A model generated the notes under the pieces. It searched no databases. It had not been told where the DNA came from and saw nothing but the letters and a program-made list of their open reading frames with translations. Positions 19,317 to 28,190 of a stretch of 64,000 nt of DNA are shown here, one piece after another (the stretch's first letter is position 1; the number at the start of each line of letters is the position of its first letter). Origin of the DNA: Mycolicibacterium chubuense (GTDB lineage Bacteria > Actinomycetota > Actinomycetes > Mycobacteriales > Mycobacteriaceae); contig NZ_JYNX01000038.1 of NCBI RefSeq assembly GCF_001044255.1, positions 42,933 through 106,932 of the forward strand, in the 5' to 3' direction. The position numbers were made by a program, and so were the translations under genes.

Positions 19317-20570
19317 ATGGCTTCGCCGACAACAGGTAGCGGGCTTCCCGATGTCGTCGTGACCGGGATGGCGATGACGACGAGCGTCGCCACCGATGCC
19401 GACGGCACCTGGAAGGCCCTGCTGGAGGGTAGGAGCGGCATCCGACTGCTCGACGATCCCTATGTCGAGGAGTTCGATCTGCCGGTGCGCATCGGCGGCC
19501 ATCTGCTGGAGGACTTCGTCGGGGAACTGACCGAGGACGAAAACCGGCGGATGTCCTACCCGCAGAAGATGGCCACCGTGCTGGGGCGTCGTGTCTGGGA
19601 GAACGCCGGGTCCCCCGACGTCGACAGCAGCCGTCTGCTGGTGTCGATCGGGACCGGTCTCGGCGGTGCCGAGGCGCTGGTGTTCGCCTACGACGGCATG
19701 CGGGATCGCGGCATCACCGCCGTGTCCCCGCTGGCGGTGCAGATGTACATGCCCAACGGCCCGTCCGCCGTGGTCGGGCTCGAACGCCACGCCAGGGCCG
19801 GGGTCGTCACCCCGGTGTCGGCGTGTGCGTCGGGTTCGGAGGGCATCGCGCAGGCGTGGCGCAACATCGTGCTCGGTGAGGCCGACATCGCCATCTGCGG
19901 TGGCGTCGAGCAGCGCATCGAGGCGGTGCCGATCGCCGGCTTCGCGCAGATGCGCATCGTGATGTCGACCAACAACGACGACCCCGCCGGCGCCTGCCGC
20001 CCGTTCGACAAGGACCGTGACGGCTTCGTCTTCGGCGAGGCCGGGGCGCTTATGGTCATCGAGACCGAGGAGCACGCCAAAGCGCGCGGCGCCACCATCC
20101 TCGCCCGGCTGATGGGCGCGAGCATCACCTCCGACGGCTACCACATGGTGGCGCCCGACCCAGACGGTGAGCGGGCGGGTTACGCGATGTCGCGGGCCAT
20201 CGAGCTCGCCGGTCTGAAGCCGTCCGACATCGACCACGTCAACGCGCACGCCACCGGCACCAGCGTCGGCGACGTCGCGGAGGGTCGGGCCATCAACAAC
20301 GCGATGCGCGGGCACCGGCCCGCCGTCTACGCACCGAAGTCCGCGCTGGGCCACTCCGTCGGCGCAGTGGGCGCGGTGGAGTCCATCCTCACGGTGCAGG
20401 CGCTGCGCAACGGCGTCATTCCCCCCACACTCAATCTGAAGAACCTCGATCCCGAGATCGACCTCGACGTCGTCGCGGGCGGTCCTCGGCCTGGCAATTT
20501 CGACTACGCCATCAACAATTCGTTCGGTTTCGGCGGGCACAACGTCGCACTCGCCTTCGGGAAGTACTGA
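19317..20570 (+). CDS. kasB: Beta-ketoacyl-ACP synthase KasB
   Basis: The 417-residue paralogue of KasA has Cys170 in [10 protein letters not shown], His311 in NAHATGTS, Lys341 and His346. In mycobacteria KasB carries out the last elongation steps, giving full-length meromycolates. It differs from KasA throughout, so this is a true paralogue pair and not a recent duplication. A purine-rich AGGAAAGGA about 13 bases before the ATG is a weak, distant ribosome site. AccD6 starts 15 bases after the stop. Confidence 0.96.
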   Translation: MASPTTGSGLPDVVVTGMAMTTSVATDADGTWKALLEGRSGIRLLDDPYVEEFDLPVRIGGHLLEDFVGELTEDENRRMSYPQKMATVLGRRVWENAGSPDVDSSRLLVSIGTGLGGAEALVFAYDGMRDRGITAVSPLAVQMYMPNGPSAVVGLERHARAGVVTPVSACASGSEGIAQAWRNIVLGEADIAICGGVEQRIEAVPIAGFAQMRIVMSTNNDDPAGACRPFDKDRDGFVFGEAGALMVIETEEHAKARGATILARLMGASITSDGYHMVAPDPDGERAGYAMSRAIELAGLKPSDIDHVNAHATGTSVGDVAEGRAINNAMRGHRPAVYAPKSALGHSVGAVGAVESILTVQALRNGVIPPTLNLKNLDPEIDLDVVAGGPRPGNFDYAINNSFGFGGHNVALAFGKY

Positions 20571-20585
20571 CAAGCAGGAGAACAT

Positions 20586-22016
20586 ATGACGACCATCGAA
20601 AACCGCCTACCCGAAGCCGTCGACGACTCCCTCGACCCCCGCGATCCTCTGCTGCGGCTGTCGACCTTCTTCGACGACGGCAGTGTCGAGCTGCTCCACG
20701 AGCGCGACAAGTCCGGCGTGCTCGCCGCCGCGGGCACCGTCAACGGCGTCCGGACCGTCGCGTTCTGCACCGACGGCACCGTCATGGGTGGCGCGATGGG
20801 CGTGGACGGCTGCAAGCACATCGTCGACGCCTATGACGTTGCGATCGACGAGCAGAGCCCCATCATCGGCATCTGGCACTCGGGCGGCGCCCGGCTGGCC
20901 GAGGGCGTCAAGGCGCTGCACGCGGTCGGTCTGGTGTTCGAGGCGATGATCCGCGCGTCGGGCTACATCCCGCAGATCTCGGTGGTGGTCGGCTTCGCGG
21001 CTGGCGGCGCCGCTTACGGCCCCGCTCTGACCGACGTGATCGTGATGGCCCCGGACAGCAAGGTGTTCGTCACCGGACCCGACGTCGTGCGCAGTGTCAC
21101 CGGCGAGGACGTCGACATGGTCTCTCTGGGCGGCCCCGAGGCGCACCACAAGAAGTCGGGCGTGTGCCACATCGTCGCCGACGACGAGCTCGACGCCTAT
21201 GAGCGCGGCCGCCGCCTGGTCGGACTGTTCTGCCAGCAGGGCCATTTTGACCGCAGCAAGGCCGAGGCCGGCGACACCGACCTCAAGGCGCTGCTGCCCG
21301 AGTCGGCGCGACGTGCCTACGACGTGCACCCGCTGGTCGAGGCGCTGTTGGACGAGGGCGTGCCGTTCGAGGAGTTCCAGTCCCGCTGGGCGCCGTCGAT
21401 CGTGGTGGGCCTGGGCCGGCTGGCCGGGCGCACCGTCGGCGTGATCGCCAACAACCCGCTGCGCCTGGGCGGTTGCCTGAACTCCGAGAGTGCCGAGAAG
21501 TCAGCACGTTTCGTGCGGCTGTGCGACGCGTTCGGCATCCCGCTGGTCGTGGTCGTCGACGTGCCGGGCTACCTGCCCGGTGTGGACCAGGAGTGGGGCG
21601 GCGTGGTCCGTCGCGGTGCGAAGCTGCTGCACGCGTTCGGTGAGTCGTCGGTGCCCCGCGTCACGCTGGTGACCCGCAAGATCTACGGCGGCGCCTACAT
21701 CGCGATGAACTCGCGGTCGCTGAACGCCACCAAGGTGTTCGCGTGGCCCGAGGCCGAGGTCGCCGTCATGGGCGCCAAGGCCGCCGTCGGCATCCTGCAC
21801 AAGAAGAAGCTGGCCGCCGCCGCGCCCGAGGAGCGCGAGTCGCTGCACGAGGCACTGGCCATCGAGCACGAGAAGATCGCCGGCGGTGTGGATTCCGCGA
21901 TCGAGATCGGTGTGGTGGACGAGAAGATCGACCCCGCTCACACCCGCTCGAAGCTGACGCAGGCGCTGGCCGAGGCCCCGGCACGCCGCGGCCGCCACAA
22001 GAACATCCCGCTGTAA
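20586..22016 (+). CDS. accD6: Acetyl/propionyl-CoA carboxylase beta subunit AccD6
   Basis: This 476-residue carboxyltransferase has the crotonase-type fold with the oxyanion glycine stretches HSGGARL and GFAAGGAAYGPA in the N-terminal half. The C-terminal half has the biotin-site motif VPGYLPGVDQEWGG. With the AccA3 alpha subunit it makes malonyl-CoA, the extender that FabD loads onto AcpM. CAGGAG precedes the ATG. It ends the FAS-II operon, and a very stable hairpin begins 8 bases after its stop. Confidence 0.96.
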   Translation: MTTIENRLPEAVDDSLDPRDPLLRLSTFFDDGSVELLHERDKSGVLAAAGTVNGVRTVAFCTDGTVMGGAMGVDGCKHIVDAYDVAIDEQSPIIGIWHSGGARLAEGVKALHAVGLVFEAMIRASGYIPQISVVVGFAAGGAAYGPALTDVIVMAPDSKVFVTGPDVVRSVTGEDVDMVSLGGPEAHHKKSGVCHIVADDELDAYERGRRLVGLFCQQGHFDRSKAEAGDTDLKALLPESARRAYDVHPLVEALLDEGVPFEEFQSRWAPSIVVGLGRLAGRTVGVIANNPLRLGGCLNSESAEKSARFVRLCDAFGIPLVVVVDVPGYLPGVDQEWGGVVRRGAKLLHAFGESSVPRVTLVTRKIYGGAYIAMNSRSLNATKVFAWPEAEVAVMGAKAAVGILHKKKLAAAAPEERESLHEALAIEHEKIAGGVDSAIEIGVVDEKIDPAHTRSKLTQALAEAPARRGRHKNIPL

Positions 22017-22023
22017 TCTGCGC

Positions 22024-22080
22024 CGGAATAGCATTCCGGGCTGCCGCACAGGTGATTTCGCAGCCCGGAATGCTATTCCG
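22024..22080. terminator. Perfect 21-bp hairpin between convergent accD6 and glpD
   Basis: Arms 22024-22044 and 22060-22080 are exact reverse complements, separated by a 15-base loop. The stem can terminate transcripts from both directions. It lacks a U-tract, as is common for mycobacterial hairpins. The right arm contains the glpD stop codon. Each arm itself contains the near-palindrome CGGAAT-AGC-ATTCCG, so a two-hairpin fold is also possible. Confidence 0.85.
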
Positions 22081-23611
22081 CGGTGGCCAGCATCTCCTCC
22101 GCGGCGGGCAGTGCGCGTTCGCGGTCGGCGGCGATCAGACCGATGCGCGTGCGCCGGTCGAGGATGTCGTCGACGGTCAGCGCGCCCTCGTGGGTGACCG
22201 CGTACTCGAATTCGGCCCGAGTGACGTCGATGCCGTCGGCGACGGGGTCGACGGGGCGCGGGCAGGACGCCTGGGCGATCACGTTGGGCGCCTCGGCGCC
22301 GTAGCGTTCGACGAGGGATCCAGGCAGATCCGTCGACGATGCTTGCGCGGCAACGGGATTCGCGGGGGCGCCGACGAGCGGGAGGTTGCGGGTGCGGCAT
22401 GGCTGCGCTGACAGTCCCCGCAGTTCGACGGCGTGGTCGACGACATCCTCGGCCATGAAGCGGTATTCGGTGAGCTTGCCGCCGATCACGCTGAGCACCC
22501 CGGTCGGCGACTCGGTGACGGCATGCTCCCGCGACACGTCGGCCGTGCGTCCGCCGCCGGTGTCGATCAGCGGCCGCAGTCCGGCGTATGCCCCGAGCAC
22601 ATCCGAGGGACCCAGAGCGGTCGCGAGTGCGGTGTTCACGGTATCGAGCAGGAACGCCACCTCGTCGGGGGTCGGCTCCGGGACGTCGGGAACAAGGCCC
22701 GGCGCATCCTCGTCGGTCAGCCCGAGGTACACCCGGCCCAGCTGCTCGGGCATCGCGAACACGAAACGGTTGAGCTCACCCGGAATCGGAATGGTCAGTG
22801 CCGCAGTCGGATTGCCGAACGCGGCCGCGTCGAACACCAGGTGGGTGCCGCGGCTGGGGCGCAGCCGCAGCGACGGATCGACCTGTCCCGCCCACACGCC
22901 GGTCGCGTTCACCACGGCGCGGGCACGGACCTCGATCGACTCCCCGGACATCGTGTCTCTCAGCGTCACCGACGTGCGGGACGCGGTGACCGCCTCGACG
23001 CGGGTCAGGATGCGCGCACCATGCTGGGCGGCGGTTCGGGCCACCGCGGTCACCAGGCGCGCGTCGTCGACGAGCTGCCCGTCGTAGGCCAGCAGCGCAC
23101 CGTCGAGTCCGTCACGGCGCACGGTCGGCGCCAGCCGGACAGCCTCCGACGCGCCGATCCGCCGCGACCGCGGCAGCACCGAGGCCGGCGTGCCCGCCAG
23201 CTTGCGCAGTCCGTCGCCGGCGGCGAACCCGAACCGGACCAGCGCCCGCGACGCGCGGTTCATCTCGGGCAGCAGGGGTACCAGCTGGGGCATCGCGTGC
23301 ACCAGATGCGGGGCGGTGCGCGTCATCAGGATTCCGCGTTCGACGGCGCTGCGCCGCGCGATGCCGACGTTGCCGCTCGCCAGGTAACGCAGCCCACCGT
23401 GCACGAGTTTCGAACTCCACCGGCTGGTCCCGAAGGCGAGGTCGTGTTTCTCGACCAGCGCCACCGACAGCCCGCGCGTTGCGGCGTCCAGCGCGATCCC
23501 CGCGCCCGTGATCCCGCCCCCGATGACGAGCAGATCGAGCGGCGCGCCGTCGCCGAGCGCGGTCAGTTCCTGGGTGCGGCGCGCGGCGTTCAGTGCGGTC
23601 GAACCGGTCAT
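22073..23611 (-). CDS. glpD: Glycerol-3-phosphate dehydrogenase, FAD-dependent
   Basis: The 512-residue flavoenzyme oxidises glycerol 3-phosphate to dihydroxyacetone phosphate and passes electrons to the respiratory quinone pool. It has the dinucleotide motif VIGGGITGAG (29-38), the GlpD signature GTSRWSSKLVHGGLRYL, and the later SVIGGKLTEYR before the C-terminal helical domain. Length and position after accD6 match Rv2249c (glpD1). The ATG overlaps the stop of the upstream TetR gene (ATGA), so regulator and enzyme form an operon. The stop codon is inside the shared terminator hairpin. Confidence 0.95.
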   Translation of the reverse strand: MTGSTALNAARRTQELTALGDGAPLDLLVIGGGITGAGIALDAATRGLSVALVEKHDLAFGTSRWSSKLVHGGLRYLASGNVGIARRSAVERGILMTRTAPHLVHAMPQLVPLLPEMNRASRALVRFGFAAGDGLRKLAGTPASVLPRSRRIGASEAVRLAPTVRRDGLDGALLAYDGQLVDDARLVTAVARTAAQHGARILTRVEAVTASRTSVTLRDTMSGESIEVRARAVVNATGVWAGQVDPSLRLRPSRGTHLVFDAAAFGNPTAALTIPIPGELNRFVFAMPEQLGRVYLGLTDEDAPGLVPDVPEPTPDEVAFLLDTVNTALATALGPSDVLGAYAGLRPLIDTGGGRTADVSREHAVTESPTGVLSVIGGKLTEYRFMAEDVVDHAVELRGLSAQPCRTRNLPLVGAPANPVAAQASSTDLPGSLVERYGAEAPNVIAQASCPRPVDPVADGIDVTRAEFEYAVTHEGALTVDDILDRRTRIGLIAADRERALPAAEEMLATAE

Positions 23612-24186
23612 GGGGCGAGGTATCCGTTCAGTGCGCGGGCCAGTTCGACGCCGAGGGCCCGGCCGTCGAGGAGCTTCTCGACCATCTGGGCGGACTGGAT
23701 GGTGGACTGGGTGATCAGCAGGCACATCGCGGCCATCTCGTGCGGGTCGCCGGTCCGGATACTGCCCTCGTCCTGGCCCGCCGTGATCGCGTCGGCCAGC
23801 GCGTCGATGAGGATCTGCTGGCTGGTGCCGAGCCGTTCGGCAATGTAGACCATCGCGAGGCCGGGTGCGTTGCGGATGACCGACTGCACGATCTCGTCGT
23901 TGCGGAGGTGCTCGGCGACCGCGACCACGCGGTCCACCATGGATTCCCGGCCGGGCCCGCGGTCGGGCACCTCCTCGAGCACGCCGGCGATGCGCACGGT
24001 GAGCAGTTCGGCGATCACCCACCGGATGTCGGGCCAGCGGCGGTAGATCGTCGGCCGGCTGACCCGGGCACGCCGCGCGATCTCGGTCATGGTCGTCCGC
24101 TCGACGCCAAAGGCGAGGATGCACGCCGCCGCTGCGTCGAGAATGCGCTGATCGACGCTCGAATCGGAGTTACGGATTGACATCAT
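23608..24186 (-). CDS. TetR-family regulator upstream of glpD
   Basis: The 192-residue protein has an N-terminal TetR helix-turn-helix (TMTEIARRARVSRPTIYRRW, about residues 32-51) and a helical ligand-binding C-terminus. It corresponds to Rv2250c. Two adjacent ATGs (24186, 24183) can start it. The first lies 8 bases from a reverse-strand TACAGT -10 box, suggesting a leaderless message. It is coupled to glpD and divergent, by 17 bases, from the flavin oxidase gene, so it probably controls both units and itself. The ligand is unknown. Confidence 0.9.
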   Translation of the reverse strand: MMSIRNSDSSVDQRILDAAAACILAFGVERTTMTEIARRARVSRPTIYRRWPDIRWVIAELLTVRIAGVLEEVPDRGPGRESMVDRVVAVAEHLRNDEIVQSVIRNAPGLAMVYIAERLGTSQQILIDALADAITAGQDEGSIRTGDPHEMAAMCLLITQSTIQSAQMVEKLLDGRALGVELARALNGYLAP

Positions 24187-24192
24187 CTGTAA

Positions 24193-24199
24193 TACTGTA
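24193..24199. promoter_or_regulatory. Overlapping divergent -10 boxes (TACTGT forward, TACAGT reverse)
   Basis: The seven bases TACTGTA contain a forward TACTGT (24193-24198) placed for the oxidase ATG at 24204 and a reverse TACAGT (24199-24194) placed for the TetR ATG at 24186. Both fit TANNNT and both imply leaderless transcripts. Two polymerases could not occupy this site together. Confidence 0.55.
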
Positions 24200-24203
24200 A
24201 CGC

Positions 24204-25820
24204 ATGTCTGCGTATGATGGCCACCCGTCCGACCCACCGATGGCGTGGAACGCCTGGGGAGATCCGGACGCGGCGACCCCGCTGTCCCCCGGTATCCGCT
24301 CGTTGTTGACCCAGGCGCTCGGCATCGAGGCCGACCCCGTCGCCGAACCGACGCTCGAGCAGGTCCGGGTGCGCCCGTCGGCGCTGTCGAGGGCCGATCG
24401 GGACGCCATGGTCGCGATCGTCGGCGCCGACAACGTGGTGGTCGACGATCGCGGACGGCTACTGCACGCCGGCGGCAAGTCCACCCTGGACCTGTTGCGG
24501 CGCAGGGACTTCGGCGTGCAGGACGCTCCGGACGCCGTGCTGGTCCCCGGGGACGACGACGAGGTGGCAGCCCTGCTGCGATTCTGCGCCGACCACAGCA
24601 TCGCGATCGTGCCCTTCGGCGGCGGCACCAGCGTCGTGGGCGGCCTCGATCCGCTGCGGGGCGACTTCAAGGCGGTGGTGTCACTGGACCTGTGCCGCTT
24701 CGACCGACTGCACGCACTCGACGAGGTGTCCGGCGAGGCCGAGCTCGGCGCCGGCCTGACCGGACCTGAGGCGGAGAAACTGCTCGGCGAGCGCGGCTTC
24801 TCGCTGGGCCACTTCCCGCAGAGTTTCTGCTTCGCCACCATCGGCGGCTTCGCCGCGACCCGGTCCTCGGGTCAAGACTCGGCGGGCTATGGCCGGTTCG
24901 ACGACATGGTCCGCGGCCTGCGGGCGATCACCCCGGCCGGTGTGCTCGACCTGGGCCGCGCGCCGGCCTCGGCTGCGGGCCCCGACCTGCGTCAGGTGCT
25001 GATCGGCTCGGAGGGGGCGTTCGGCGTCATCACCCGGGTGCGGGTGCGCGTGCACCCCGTGCCCGAGGTCACCCGCTACGAGGCCTGGTCGTTCCCCGAC
25101 TTCGCGACCGGTGCCGACGCGCTGCGCGCGGTGGTGCAGACCGGCACCGGACCCACCGTCATCCGGCTCTCCGACGAGGCCGAGACCGGAGTCAATCTCG
25201 CCACCACCGAGAGCATCGGCGAGCAGCAGATCACCGGCGGCTGCCTGGCCATCACGGCGTTCGAAGGCACCGAGGCCCACGTCGCGAGCCGGCACGCGGA
25301 GACGCGAGAGCTGTTGCTCGCCAAGGGCGCAACGTCGCTCGGCGAGGCGCCGGCCAGGGCGTGGGAGCACGGCCGTTTCAACGCGCCGTATCTGCGTGAT
25401 GCCCTTCTGTCGGCCGGGGCGCTGTGCGAGACGCTGGAGACGGCGACCACCTGGTCGAACGTGCCCACGCTGAAGGCGGCCGTCACCGATGCGCTGACCC
25501 GCTCGCTCGCGGATTCCGGCACCCCCGCTCTGGTGTTGTGCCACATCTCGCACATCTACCCGACCGGGGCGTCGCTGTACTTCACCGTCGTCGCGGCGCA
25601 GCGCGGCAACCCGATCGAACAGTGGCGCACCGCCAAAGCCGCGGCGTCGGTCGCGATGGTGCGCACCGGCGCCACGATCACCCACCACCATGCCGTGGGC
25701 GCCGATCACCGCCCGTGGATGCGTGACGAGGTCGGCGACCTCGGGGTGACCCTGCTGCGGGCGATCAAGGCCGCGCTCGATCCGACCGGAATCCTCAACC
25801 CGGGCAAGCTGATTCCGTGA
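24204..25820 (+). CDS. FAD-linked oxidase, GlcD / alkyl-DHAP synthase-like (Rv2251 type)
   Basis: The 538-residue protein has a vanillyl-alcohol-oxidase-type FAD domain with PFGGGTSVVGG (137-147) and the later GFAATRSSGQDSAGYG. The C-terminal substrate domain contains the histidine run THHHAVG and the closing GILNPGKLIP. This pattern is closest to alkylglycerone-phosphate synthases and D-lactate/glycolate oxidases. Since its neighbours are glpD and a lipid kinase, a glycerol-phosphate or ether-lipid-related substrate is plausible but unproven. Its TGA overlaps the kinase GTG. Confidence 0.87.
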   Translation: MSAYDGHPSDPPMAWNAWGDPDAATPLSPGIRSLLTQALGIEADPVAEPTLEQVRVRPSALSRADRDAMVAIVGADNVVVDDRGRLLHAGGKSTLDLLRRRDFGVQDAPDAVLVPGDDDEVAALLRFCADHSIAIVPFGGGTSVVGGLDPLRGDFKAVVSLDLCRFDRLHALDEVSGEAELGAGLTGPEAEKLLGERGFSLGHFPQSFCFATIGGFAATRSSGQDSAGYGRFDDMVRGLRAITPAGVLDLGRAPASAAGPDLRQVLIGSEGAFGVITRVRVRVHPVPEVTRYEAWSFPDFATGADALRAVVQTGTGPTVIRLSDEAETGVNLATTESIGEQQITGGCLAITAFEGTEAHVASRHAETRELLLAKGATSLGEAPARAWEHGRFNAPYLRDALLSAGALCETLETATTWSNVPTLKAAVTDALTRSLADSGTPALVLCHISHIYPTGASLYFTVVAAQRGNPIEQWRTAKAAASVAMVRTGATITHHHAVGADHRPWMRDEVGDLGVTLLRAIKAALDPTGILNPGKLIP

Positions 25821-26713
25821 ACAGGATCACCGTCCTGACCAATCCCGCATCCGGGCACGGCAATGCACCGCACGCCGCAGAACGCGCGATCCGCCGCTTC
25901 CAGGCCCGCGGCGTCGACGTCGTCGCGCTCGCCGGCCGCGACGCCGCCCATGCCCGCGAGCTGGTCGAGGGCGCGCTGGAGCGCGGCATGGACGCCCTGG
26001 TGGTGGTCGGCGGGGACGGCATCATCTCGCTGGCGCTGCAGGTGCTCGCGCAGACGTCGATACCGCTCGGCATCATTCCGGCGGGCACCGGCAACGATCA
26101 CGCGCGGGCGCTGGGCATCCCGGAGAAGGATCCCGAGGCGGCCGCCGACATCGTGGTCGACGGCGTCGTCGACGCGATCGACCTCGGCCGGATCCGGGGT
26201 GCCGACGGCACGGACCGCTGGTTCGGGACGGTGATGGCGGCCGGCTTCGACTCCCTGGTGACCGACCGCACCAACCGGATGCGCTGGCCGCATGGGCGGA
26301 TGCGCTACAACGTGGCGATGGTCGCCGAGCTGTCGAAGTTGCGGCTGCTGCCGTTCCGGCTGACCTTCGACGGGACCGAGGTGAACACGGAGCTGACGCT
26401 GGCCGCGTTCGGGAACACCCGAAGCTACGGCGGCGGCATGCTGATCTGCCCCGGCGCAGATCCGACGGACGGTCTGCTCGACGTCACGATGGTCGCCTCG
26501 ACGTCACGTACCCGGCTGATCCGGCTCTTCCCGACCGTCTTTAAGGGCACGCACGTGAACCTCGACGAGGTGACGACGCGGCGGGCCCGGATCATCACGG
26601 TCGACTCACCCGGGATCAACGCCTACGCCGACGGCGAGTACGTGTGCCCGCTGCCCGTCGAGGTGTCCGCGGTACCGCGCGCACTCAAGGTGCTGCGGCC
26701 GAAATCTGCCTAG
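25817..26713 (+). CDS. Diacylglycerol kinase-like lipid kinase (Rv2252 type)
   Basis: The 298-residue protein has the DAGK catalytic-domain motifs NPASGHG (9-15), VVGGDGII (63-70) and IPAGTGND (87-94), followed by the beta-sandwich domain with YADGEYV near the end. Rv2252 is reported to phosphorylate diacylglycerol and to influence phosphatidylinositol mannoside synthesis. Translation is coupled to the upstream oxidase (GTGA), and both follow the TetR-controlled divergent promoter. The last 4 bases overlap the convergent DUF3145-like gene. Confidence 0.93.
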   Translation: MNRITVLTNPASGHGNAPHAAERAIRRFQARGVDVVALAGRDAAHARELVEGALERGMDALVVVGGDGIISLALQVLAQTSIPLGIIPAGTGNDHARALGIPEKDPEAAADIVVDGVVDAIDLGRIRGADGTDRWFGTVMAAGFDSLVTDRTNRMRWPHGRMRYNVAMVAELSKLRLLPFRLTFDGTEVNTELTLAAFGNTRSYGGGMLICPGADPTDGLLDVTMVASTSRTRLIRLFPTVFKGTHVNLDEVTTRRARIITVDSPGINAYADGEYVCPLPVEVSAVPRALKVLRPKSA

Positions 26714-27222
26714 CCGACTCCCCTGCTCAGCCAGCTGACCTCGGCGCCCACGCCGCCGTCGCGGTAGGCCTCCAACGCCTCATCCCACGCGGTGCCCAGC
26801 ACGGAGTCCAGTTCGGCGGCCAGGGTGTCGGCGCCCGAGGCCATCAGCGTGCGCAGTCGCATCTCGCCGACCATCACGTCACCGTTGGCACTCATCGCCC
26901 CGCTCCAGAGCCCGAGCTGCGGGGTGTGGCACCAGCGGTGACCGTCGACGCCATGACTGGGATCCTCGGTGACCTCGAAGCGCAGCACCGACCAGGAGCG
27001 CAGCGCGTTCGCCAGCTGCGCTCCGGTGCCGACGGGTCCGACCCAGTTGGTGACCGCGCGCAGCTGACCGGGCATGGCCGGTTGCGGCGTCCACTTCAAA
27101 TTCGCCCTCGCGTTGAGGGTCGACGACAACGCCCACTCGACGTGCGGGCACACCGCCGCGGGTGAGGCATGGATGTACACCACGCCCGTCGTCGCGTCGG
27201 CGAATTGGTTCGCTGCACGCAT
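26710..27222 (-). CDS. DUF3145-like conserved protein (Rv2256c type)
   Basis: The 170-residue protein starts MRAANQFADATTGVVYIHAS, a very conserved opening in mycobacteria, and continues with conserved HVEWALSS and TNWVGPVG segments. It has no known catalytic motif and its function is unknown. The ATG at 27222 is chosen because AAGGAG sits 6 bases upstream; a longer reading from 27261 lacks this. Its 5' leader contains one arm of an A/T-rich inverted repeat at 27308-27362. Confidence 0.88.
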   Translation of the reverse strand: MRAANQFADATTGVVYIHASPAAVCPHVEWALSSTLNARANLKWTPQPAMPGQLRAVTNWVGPVGTGAQLANALRSWSVLRFEVTEDPSHGVDGHRWCHTPQLGLWSGAMSANGDVMVGEMRLRTLMASGADTLAAELDSVLGTAWDEALEAYRDGGVGAEVSWLSRGVG

Positions 27223-27307
27223 CTCCTGCTCCTTCGGCTCCACGAGGGACGTCTTCCCCAACGACCTGGTGGTTTCCGAGTGAGTCAGCAGATGAAATTG
27301 TGCTTCC

Positions 27308-27362
27308 AGAGATTATTGTGCCTCGTGAGACGCATGTTGCGCTAGTCCGGCCGATAATCTCT
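27308..27362. repeat. A/T-rich inverted repeat AGAGATTAT ... ATAATCTCT
   Basis: Two perfect 9-base arms (27308-27316 and 27354-27362) flank a 37-base loop that holds a smaller hairpin CGCA-TGT-TGCG. The pair lies between the beta-lactamase-fold gene, whose last 21 coding bases it includes, and the DUF3145-like gene. It may be a structured mRNA element or a terminator. The 27308 arm also contains a reverse-strand TAATCT that could be a -10 box for the DUF3145-like gene. Confidence 0.45.
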
Positions 27363-28166
27363 CAGAACTTCATCAGACAGGGCCGGCATCACGTCGTGCG
27401 CCCACTCGCCGAACGGGCGGTCGGTGAGCACCACCAGCGCCAGGCCGGCGTCCGGGTCCACCCACAGAAAGGTCCCCGACTGGCCGAAATGGCCGAAGGT
27501 GCGGGCCGAGTTGTCCGCGCCGGTCCAGTGCGGTGACTTGCCGTCGCGGATCTCGAAGCCCAGCCCCCAGTCATTGGGCCGCTGCCGGCCGAACCCGGGC
27601 AGCACGCCGTCCAGCCCGGGGAATTGCACCGAGGTCGCATCGGTGTGCATCTGCTCGGAGACCAGGACCGGCGCGAGCAGGTCACCGGCGAACGCGACCA
27701 GGTCCGCGACCGTCGACGTCACGCCGTACCCCGCGGCCTCGGTGCCGCCCTCGAGCGTGGTGTCCGACATGCCCAGCGGCGCGCACACCGACTCGGCGAG
27801 GTAGGTCGGAAACGGGATCGTCGTCTCCTGCTCGAGCGTCTCGGCCAGCACGGCGAAACCGTGATTCGAGTAGATCCGCCGGGTGCCCGGCGCGGCGAGG
27901 ATCTTCGCCGAGGTCATGTCGTAGCCCGCGGCGTGGGCCAAAAGGTGACGCACCGTCGCGCCGGGCGGTCCCGCCGCGGTGTCCAACTCGACCGCGCCCT
28001 CCTCGACGGCGACCTGCGCCGCCCGCGCGGCCAGCAGCTTCGTCACCGACGCGAGGGGGAACCGGCGTGCCTGATCGCCGTGGCTGTCCAGGGTCCCGGC
28101 CCGGCCCACCACCGCGGCCGCGACGGTGGGAACAGGCCAGTCGGCGAGGACGTCGAGTGCGCTCAC
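27342..28166 (-). CDS. Serine beta-lactamase-fold protein (class C / esterase-like, Rv2257c type)
   Basis: The 274-residue protein has the SxxK catalytic motif SVTK (Ser40, Lys43), YSN (99-101) and a HFGQSG segment in the position of the third motif. This is the layout of class C beta-lactamase-like esterases and D-alanyl carboxypeptidases. There is no signal peptide, so it probably acts in the cytoplasm on a small ester or amide rather than on beta-lactams. It starts with GTG. Order with the DUF3145-like and methyltransferase genes matches Rv2256c-Rv2258c. Confidence 0.87.
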   Translation of the reverse strand: MSALDVLADWPVPTVAAAVVGRAGTLDSHGDQARRFPLASVTKLLAARAAQVAVEEGAVELDTAAGPPGATVRHLLAHAAGYDMTSAKILAAPGTRRIYSNHGFAVLAETLEQETTIPFPTYLAESVCAPLGMSDTTLEGGTEAAGYGVTSTVADLVAFAGDLLAPVLVSEQMHTDATSVQFPGLDGVLPGFGRQRPNDWGLGFEIRDGKSPHWTGADNSARTFGHFGQSGTFLWVDPDAGLALVVLTDRPFGEWAHDVMPALSDEVLRDYRPD

Positions 28167-28190
28167 CGGTGCGAGCCTAGTGACGAGGCG

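Noticed and set aside
18019-20570. kasA and kasB as a recent tandem duplication or assembly artefact
   Set aside because: The two proteins differ throughout and each has its own catalytic numbering and known orthologue.
22073-24124. 683-residue reading that extends glpD through the TetR gene
   Set aside because: The extension is an out-of-frame shadow of the TetR gene; glpD has a proper ATG at 23611 coupled to the TetR stop.
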